From JBMHDN01 sp049889355 (GTDB lineage Bacteria; Pseudomonadota; Alphaproteobacteria; Puniceispirillales; Puniceispirillaceae), in the NCBI GenBank assembly GCA_049889355.1, contig JBMHDN010000029.1:1-64000 (forward strand): a DNA stretch of 64,000 nucleotides. The letters are read 5' to 3'. The translations under genes and the position numbers were made by a program. Below, piece by piece: positions 58,944 through 64,000 of this stretch; positions within the stretch are counted from its first letter, which is position 1, and each line of letters starts with the position of its first letter. The notes below the pieces were generated by a model. That model was given only the letters and a program-made list of their open reading frames with translations, did not search any database and had not been told where the DNA came from.

Positions 58944-58977
58944 GTAAGAAAAAGGGGCCTTTAGATAGAGGCCCCTT
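58944..58977 (-). terminator. Intrinsic terminator after the transaldolase-like gene
   Basis: On the minus strand AAGGGGCCT (58977-58969) pairs with AGGCCCCTT (58960-58952) around an 8-base loop, then TTTCTT. It follows the transaldolase-like stop by 9 bases. Only 18 bases remain before the DUF484 ATG, so xerC expression would need read-through or a promoter overlapping the hairpin. Confidence 0.8.
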
Positions 58978-58986
58978 AAGGCTCAT

Positions 58987-59640
58987 TTATAAAATAGACT
59001 GACCTGTCTTCTCCCAATCTGCCAGAAAGGCAGCAAGCCCTTTATCTGTCAGCGGATGCTGATACATCTGCATCAGCACTTTTGGCGGAATGGTGACCAC
59101 ATCTGCGCCCAATTGGGCGGCATCGGCCACATGTTGCGGGCCGCGCACTGAAGCGACCAGCACTTCTGTATCAAACCCATAGTGATCATAAAGGGTGATA
59201 ATATCGGCGATAAGCTGCATACCATCACCGCCCAAATCATCGAGCCTGCCAACAAAAGGCGAAATAAAGCTGGCCCCTGCCTTGGCTGCCAGCAGGGCCT
59301 GAGGGGCTGAAAAACATAACGTCACATTGGTGTCGATATTGCGTTCACTTAAAAGCCGGCAGACCACCAGCCCATCGCGTGTCAGCGGTAGTTTCACCAC
59401 CACATTATCAGCCAAGCCTGCCAGATAGGTGCCTTCTGCCAACATGCCCTCAATATCAGTGGCTGTTACTTCCGCGCTGACCGGACCATCTACCAATTCG
59501 CAGATTTCTGAAATGGCTTCGCCCATATTACGCCCTGATTTGGCAATCAGCGATGGGTTGGTGGTCACACCATCAACCATGCCTGTTTCAACAAAGCTGC
59601 GAATCTCGTCAATATCTGCGGTATCCAAAAAAATCTTCAT
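58987..59640 (-). CDS. Transaldolase / fructose-6-phosphate aldolase family (TalC type)
   Basis: Short class I aldolase of 217 residues, either a transaldolase of the pentose phosphate pathway or a fructose-6-phosphate aldolase. It has MKIFLDTADIDEIR, GVTTNPSLIAKSG, the Schiff-base lysine in VVVKLPLT, NVTLCFSAPQALLAAKAGA, SPFVGRLDDLGGDG and VASVRGPQHVADAA. The start at 59640 is chosen because it is the family's usual N-terminus; the open frame continues 22 codons upstream without one. It diverges from priA over 111 bp. Alphaproteobacterial members near priA and the atp genes are usually annotated transaldolase. Confidence 0.92.
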   Translation of the reverse strand: MKIFLDTADIDEIRSFVETGMVDGVTTNPSLIAKSGRNMGEAISEICELVDGPVSAEVTATDIEGMLAEGTYLAGLADNVVVKLPLTRDGLVVCRLLSERNIDTNVTLCFSAPQALLAAKAGASFISPFVGRLDDLGGDGMQLIADIITLYDHYGFDTEVLVASVRGPQHVADAAQLGADVVTIPPKVLMQMYQHPLTDKGLAAFLADWEKTGQSIL

Positions 59641-59751
59641 GGTCTCAAATCCTATTTTTGTGCCATTACAACCTATGATGCGGCGTATTACGGGCCGTTT
59701 ATGCATCAGTTGCGACTAGGCAGTCTTTGCTTGCTAGTTTACAGTCGGGAC

Positions 59752-62100
59752 ATGGCAACGCAACCCGCAAAACAGAATATGCCGATACAATCTTCATCAT
59801 CCAAATCAGCCGACTCTTCTGCCATGTTCGAAGATAATGCAGATAGGGTGCTGATTCGGGTGGCCGTTCCTCTTGCCTTTAGCAGACAGCAAATCGCCTA
59901 TGATTATATCTGTCCGGCTCATTGGGCCCCTACCAAAGGCATGCTGATTGAAGTCCCTGTCGGCAAACGCACCATGGCTGGGCTTGTGCTTGACCTGCTC
60001 GACCAGAGTGATGTTGCACCAGATAAGTTAAAAGCTGCTATCAGACGATATGATTTGCCGCCCATGCCAGATGGCGTGTTGCGGTTTCTGGATAAAATGA
60101 CAGGCTGGACTCTTACGGCTTACGGGTCGGTTTTACGGGCTCTTTTGGCCAATGGTCAATATATGGACTCGCCTGCTATGCGCCGGCTTGTGTGCCTGCC
60201 AGAGGAGCGCGGGTCTCTTATCGACGAAAAACTCAGCCCGGCCCGCAAAAAGCTTATTCAGGCGATGGCTGATTTGCCGCCAATGGGCCAGAGCGATCTG
60301 GCACGAGAGACGGGGGCCAGCACCAGCCTGATAAAAGCGATGGTAGATGCGGGCCAGCTCTCTAGCTATGCGGTACCGCGCCAGCCGGCCTTGCCAAAAA
60401 CAGCTGATATGCGCACTGACCAGCTGGTCCTATCAGATGATCAGCGCCAGGTGGTAGAGGGTATATCTCAGACTTTAGATCATTTTCAGGTTCATTTGCT
60501 CGATGGGGTTACCGGTTCTGGCAAGACAGAAACCTATCTTGATCTGGTGCGCAGAACCGCGCAGTCAGGCAAGCAGGTGGTGATTCTCCTGCCTGAAATT
60601 GCCCTCACCGATGGCTGGCTGAAACGCTTTCAGCGCTGGTTCGGACAAGACCCTCAAATCTGGCATAGTTCAGTTAGCCCTGCCCGCCGTCATCAGATTT
60701 GGCAAGCCGCCCTGTCAGGCGTGCCGATGGTGGTGGTGGGTGCACGCTCTGCGCTGTTTCTGCCTTTTGCGGCTTTGGGTTTGATTGTGGTGGATGAAGA
60801 ACATGATGCCAGCTTCAAACAAGAAGATGGTCTGATTTATCAGGCACGGGATATGGCGGTTTTGCGAGGTTCGGTGGAAAATGCACCGGTTTTGCTGGCC
60901 AGCGCGACCCCTTCTTTGGAAAGCTGGGTCAATCAGAAACAAGCCCGCTATAGCCACTGGCAATTACCCGGACGGTATGGGGCTGCTGATCTGCCTGATA
61001 TTCAGCTGGTTGATATGCGGCGTAAAAAACGCGATTTTGCGCCAGCATCACCAGATTCAACCTCACCTGAAATCAAGCCGAATAAATGGCTCTCACCTGC
61101 GATTCAGGAAGCTTTGGCTGACCGTCTCATACGCGGTGAGCAGAGCTTGTTATATCTCAATCGCCGAGGCTATGCACCGATGGCGGTTTGCGGTGACTGT
61201 GGCGCGCGGCGCAGCTGCGTGCAATGTGATTCGCTGTTGGTGACCCACCGCTTGGCTGGCAAGATGAGATGCCATCAATGCGGTCATGCCGAAATTTTGA
61301 CACTGGATTGTGCCGCCTGTGGGGCAGAGGATAGTCTGCAGCTGGTCGGACCAGGTGTTGAGCGGCTGGCTGATGAGGTGGCGTTGCTATTTCCAGAAGC
61401 CCGGCTTGGCCTGATGTCCAGCGATATCCTCGCCAGCAAAGAGCAGGCACAACGCCTGATGGGCCAGATGATGGCAGGCGAGATCGATATATTGATAGGC
61501 ACCCAGCTGGCTGCCAAAGGCCATCATTTCCCGGCGTTGACTTTTGTGGGTGTGGTGGATGCAGATATTGGCCTGTTTGGCGGCGATTTCAGAGCCTGTG
61601 AGCGGACATATCAGATGTTGATTCAGGTGGCTGGCCGCGCTGGACGTGATAAATCAAAGCTGGGCGTCGATGAGAGGGGCAAACCACGCCGTGGTCTGGC
61701 TCTGATTCAGACTAGCCAGCCTGACCATCCGGTTTTAGAGGCGCTTTGTCAGGGTGATCGCGATCGGTTTCTGGCATTGGAATCGCAAGAACGTGAAAAA
61801 GCGGCGATGCCGCCCTTTGGTAAAATGGTGGCTTTGATCCTCACCGCCAGTGATTCGGCTAAGCTGAGCGCGGTATGCGAAGCCTTGCAGGCAACACGCC
61901 CGCATTTTGAACAAACCCAAATTTATGGCCCCGCTGTTGCGCCGATTGCGATGATAAGAGGCCGCCACAGGGTACGTTTTTTGATTATCTCGGCGCGTGC
62001 TGTTGCGCTCCAGCAGATTGTTTCAGACTGGTTAGCACAGGTGAAAATGCCAGCCACTGTCCATCTGACAATTGATGTAGATCCTTATCATTTCTTTTAA
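59752..62100 (+). CDS. priA: Primosomal protein N' (replication restart helicase PriA)
   Basis: 3'-5' helicase that rebuilds stalled forks. The roughly 782-residue protein has the N-terminal 3'-DNA-binding domain (VLIRVAVPLAFSRQQIAYDY, IEVPVGKRTMAGLVL), the helicase with LLDGVTGSGKTETYLDLV and VVDEEHDASFKQEDG, and the zinc region with four C-x2-C pairs (CGDCGARRSCVQC, CHQCGH, CAACG). QVAGRAGR is helicase motif VI. I start it at MATQPAKQ (59752); upstream codons to 59701 overlap the divergent promoter region. It precedes the ATP synthase genes, as in many Alphaproteobacteria. Confidence 0.95.
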   Translation: MATQPAKQNMPIQSSSSKSADSSAMFEDNADRVLIRVAVPLAFSRQQIAYDYICPAHWAPTKGMLIEVPVGKRTMAGLVLDLLDQSDVAPDKLKAAIRRYDLPPMPDGVLRFLDKMTGWTLTAYGSVLRALLANGQYMDSPAMRRLVCLPEERGSLIDEKLSPARKKLIQAMADLPPMGQSDLARETGASTSLIKAMVDAGQLSSYAVPRQPALPKTADMRTDQLVLSDDQRQVVEGISQTLDHFQVHLLDGVTGSGKTETYLDLVRRTAQSGKQVVILLPEIALTDGWLKRFQRWFGQDPQIWHSSVSPARRHQIWQAALSGVPMVVVGARSALFLPFAALGLIVVDEEHDASFKQEDGLIYQARDMAVLRGSVENAPVLLASATPSLESWVNQKQARYSHWQLPGRYGAADLPDIQLVDMRRKKRDFAPASPDSTSPEIKPNKWLSPAIQEALADRLIRGEQSLLYLNRRGYAPMAVCGDCGARRSCVQCDSLLVTHRLAGKMRCHQCGHAEILTLDCAACGAEDSLQLVGPGVERLADEVALLFPEARLGLMSSDILASKEQAQRLMGQMMAGEIDILIGTQLAAKGHHFPALTFVGVVDADIGLFGGDFRACERTYQMLIQVAGRAGRDKSKLGVDERGKPRRGLALIQTSQPDHPVLEALCQGDRDRFLALESQEREKAAMPPFGKMVALILTASDSAKLSAVCEALQATRPHFEQTQIYGPAVAPIAMIRGRHRVRFLIISARAVALQQIVSDWLAQVKMPATVHLTIDVDPYHFF

Positions 62101-62163
62101 AAAAGCCAGCCGATAGCCCCAGAACAGCGACAGACCTGCGGCCTTTTGTCAGAGGCAGGGTAA

Positions 62164-62197
62164 ATCAGGTCCAAATTCATCGATTTTCTGGCCTGAT
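62164..62197 (+). repeat. Imperfect hairpin after priA (ATCAGG type)
   Basis: ATCAGG (62164-62169) pairs with CCTGAT (62192-62197), extended by CC/GG after a one-base bulge; the loop is 17-22 bases and ends in TTTTCT. It lies in the 220-bp priA-atpH gap, after the stop of priA and before the atp promoter, and resembles the stems at 41435 and 51522. Confidence 0.4.
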
Positions 62198-62270
62198 AAA
62201 CTTGCCTTATCGCCTGTGCTGTGATAGCACGTCCGCAGATTGGGATTAGGGCGCTTTGATTGGTCTTGTA

Positions 62271-62299
62271 TCAACACCGTCTGCCGATCCCCGTATAAT
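62271..62299 (+). promoter_or_regulatory. Promoter of the atpH operon
   Basis: A consensus -10 hexamer TATAAT (62294-62299) lies exactly 17 bp after TCAACA (62271-62276), a 4-of-6 match to the -35. Transcription would start near 62306 and leave a leader of about 15 nt holding GAAGAGCAG before the atpH ATG. This is the clearest sigma70-type promoter in the window. Confidence 0.7.
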
Positions 62300-62320
62300 G
62301 GTTTTTTTGAAGAGCAGAAT

Positions 62321-62878
62321 ATGTCTGGTTCATATGCAAAAGGTCTGGCCGGTCGTTATGCAGGTGCACTGCATGACCTGGCAAGTGAGGCAGGTCTCAC
62401 ACAGGCTGTTCAGGCTGATCTCGCGGCTTTGCAAACCCTCATTTCTGAAAATGCAGAATTGAAGTCGGTGATTTCCTCACCTGTTTATGCACGCGATGAG
62501 CAAGCCAAGGCGCTTAATGCCATATTGGAAAAGGCAGGTGCACAGGAGCTGACCCGCAAATTTATCGGCGCAGTTGCTGATAATGGTCGCCTGTTTGCCC
62601 TTTCAAACATCATTTCGGCTTATGATGCGATGGTCGCTGCGGCGGCTGGTCAGGTCTCTGCCGAGGTCACCTCTGCTGTTGCGCTTGATAAAGAGCGTCA
62701 GGCATTGGTCGAAAAAACAGTGGCCTCTCTGGCCGGTGCCGATGATGTGGCACTGACTATGAAGGTTGACCCGTCATTGATTGGCGGGCTTGTGGTGCGT
62801 ATCGGCTCTAAAATGTTCGATACATCAATTAAAACCAAACTCAACCGCCTTGAAATGGCAATGAAGGGTGTGGCGTAA
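62321..62878 (+). CDS. atpH: ATP synthase subunit delta
   Basis: Peripheral-stalk subunit (OSCP homologue) that ties F1 to the b subunits. The 185-residue product begins GSYAKGLAGRYAGALHDLA, continues with a helical N-terminal domain and ends with the family's KVDPSLIGGLVVRIGSKMFDTSIKTKL as VDPSLIGGLVVRIGSKMFD plus KTKLNRLEMAM. The start at 62321 fits GAAGAG and the family N-terminus; the frame is open 27 codons upstream through the promoter. Its TAA overlaps the atpA ATG. The F0 genes are not here, as usual for split alphaproteobacterial atp operons. Confidence 0.95.
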   Translation: MSGSYAKGLAGRYAGALHDLASEAGLTQAVQADLAALQTLISENAELKSVISSPVYARDEQAKALNAILEKAGAQELTRKFIGAVADNGRLFALSNIISAYDAMVAAAAGQVSAEVTSAVALDKERQALVEKTVASLAGADDVALTMKVDPSLIGGLVVRIGSKMFDTSIKTKLNRLEMAMKGVA

Positions 62879-64000
62879 TGGATATCCGGGCAGCTGAAAT
62901 TTCAGCAATTCTCAAAGATCAGATTTCCAATTTTGGTAATGAGGCAGAAGTCGCCGAAGTGGGCCGTGTGCTCTCTGTTGGTGATGGTATTGCCCGTGTC
63001 TATGGTCTGGACCAGGTTCAGGCAGGCGAGCTGGTTGAATTCGATAGTGGTGTAAAGGGTATGGCCCTGAACCTTGAGACTGATAATGTCGGTGTCGTGG
63101 TTTTCGGTGATGACCGTTCTATCCATGAAGGCGATGTTGTACGTCGTACAGCCTCAATTGTGGATGCGCCTGTTGGTAAGGGTCTGCTTGGCCGCGTTGT
63201 GGACGCGCTGGGCAACCCGATTGATGGCAAAGGCCCGCTCGAAGATGTCAACCGTACACGTGTTGAGGTCAAAGCACCTGGCATTATGCCACGTCAATCT
63301 GTGCATGAGCCAATGCAGACTGGCCTGAAGGCGATTGACAGCCTGATCCCAGTTGGTCGTGGCCAGCGTGAATTGATTATTGGTGACCGTCAGACAGGTA
63401 AGACCGCGATTGCGATTGATACCTTCATCAACCAGAAAGCGGTGAATGAAGCCGCTGGCGATGATGATGCAAAGAAGCTGTTCTGTATTTATGTTGCGGT
63501 TGGCCAGAAGCGCTCAACTGTGGCACAGATTGTGCGGACACTCGAAGAAAATGGCGCGCTGGAATATTCCATCGTTGTCGCCGCGACTGCATCAGACCCT
63601 GCACCAATGCAGTTCTTGGCACCTTATACGGCCGCTGCGATGGGTGAATATTTCCGTGATAACGGCATGCATGCGCTGGTCGTATATGATGATTTGTCAA
63701 AGCAGGCTGTGGCCTATCGTCAGATGTCATTGTTGCTGCGTCGCCCGCCAGGCCGCGAAGCCTACCCAGGTGATGTATTCTATCTGCACTCACGCCTGCT
63801 GGAACGCGCAGCTAAGCTGAATGCGGATAATGGTTCAGGCTCACTGACCGCGCTGCCGGTGATTGAAACACAGGCAGGCGACGTGTCAGCCTATATCCCA
63901 ACCAACGTGATTTCGATTACAGATGGTCAGATCTTCTTAGAAACAGACCTGTTCTATAAAGGTATTCGCCCAGCGGTGAATGTCGGTCTGTCAGTATCGC
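62878..64000 (+). CDS. atpA: ATP synthase F1 subunit alpha, C-terminus cut by window edge
   Basis: Non-catalytic nucleotide-binding subunit of the F1 hexamer. The reading frame from the ATG at 62878 (overlapping the atpH stop, TAATG) is open for 374 codons to the window end, about three quarters of the usual 510. It has AEVGRVLSVGDGIARVYGL, ALNLETDNVGVVVFG, GRVVDALGNPIDG, the P-loop GDRQTGKT (169-176), VYVAVGQKRSTV as IYVAVGQKRSTVAQIV, and RRPPGREAYPGDVFYLHSRL. It would be followed by atpG, atpD and atpC. Confidence 0.98.
   Translation, partial: MDIRAAEISAILKDQISNFGNEAEVAEVGRVLSVGDGIARVYGLDQVQAGELVEFDSGVKGMALNLETDNVGVVVFGDDRSIHEGDVVRRTASIVDAPVGKGLLGRVVDALGNPIDGKGPLEDVNRTRVEVKAPGIMPRQSVHEPMQTGLKAIDSLIPVGRGQRELIIGDRQTGKTAIAIDTFINQKAVNEAAGDDDAKKLFCIYVAVGQKRSTVAQIVRTLEENGALEYSIVVAATASDPAPMQFLAPYTAAAMGEYFRDNGMHALVVYDDLSKQAVAYRQMSLLLRRPPGREAYPGDVFYLHSRLLERAAKLNADNGSGSLTALPVIETQAGDVSAYIPTNVISITDGQIFLETDLFYKGIRPAVNVGLSVS

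Overview
The window is a gene-dense stretch of a bacterial chromosome, about half G+C by eye, and almost certainly alphaproteobacterial. The evidence is a CcrM-type GANTC methyltransferase next to rnhB, an F1 operon starting atpH-atpA behind priA, an sdhCDAB-zapE-mdh-sucCDAB-lpdA block, and an ETF-quinone oxidoreductase/TPR/ispE series. A marine SAR116-like or Rhodospirillales-like lineage would fit the composition and gene order, but that is an inference. No phage, transposon, integron or CRISPR array is visible.

Layout. 1-4048 (minus): ETF-QO, a TPR protein and a truncated ispE. 4233-9723 (plus): a uracil-DNA glycosylase homologue, a lytic transglycosylase, moaB, rnhB and ccrM. 9739-15040 (minus): apt, malate synthase G, a phosphomannomutase and galU. 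15167-24565: surface-sugar genes (gmhA, ugd, a WbpE/WbpB-like pair, gmhB) around a tRNA-Gly, with a proX/thioredoxin/LON/Trm112/DUF971 set and a UbiH-like hydroxylase. 24748-32990 (plus): a tightly overlapping dapC-ftsK-lolA-xthA-dapF-mtaB-ftsY run. 33011-33799 (minus): an ElyC-like membrane protein. 34053-42573 (plus): ffh-rpsP-rimM-trmD-rplS, then leuC-leuD-leuB and asd, with pdxY converging on asd. 43583-57254 (plus): succinate dehydrogenase, ZapE, malate dehydrogenase, succinyl-CoA synthetase and the complete 2-oxoglutarate dehydrogenase complex. 57318-59640 (minus): xerC, a DUF484 protein and a transaldolase-like gene. 59752-64000 (plus): priA, atpH and a truncated atpA.

Functional picture. 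The block from 43583 to 57254 encodes the TCA steps from 2-oxoglutarate to oxaloacetate except fumarase, beside the start of the ATP synthase operon. ETF-QO and malate synthase G add electron entry to quinone and glyoxylate use. asd, dapC and dapF belong to lysine/diaminopimelate synthesis and sit near cell-division and envelope genes (ftsK, lolA, ftsY/ffh, lytic transglycosylase). GalU, Ugd, phosphomannomutase, GmhA and GmhB supply nucleotide-sugar and heptose precursors for the outer envelope.

I found no undescribed multi-gene system; this is core housekeeping DNA. The points worth a second look are small: several hairpins and palindromes between genes (an intrinsic terminator built over the mdh stop codon ahead of sucC, a recurrent ATCAGG/CCTGAT hairpin, a 15-bp palindrome before glcB, alternating TTATCAG/CTGATAA elements between glcB and apt), in-frame 12-bp tandem duplications in three genes, and two enzymes with altered signature residues (a uracil-DNA glycosylase homologue without its Fe-S cysteines and a GmhB with DRDHT).
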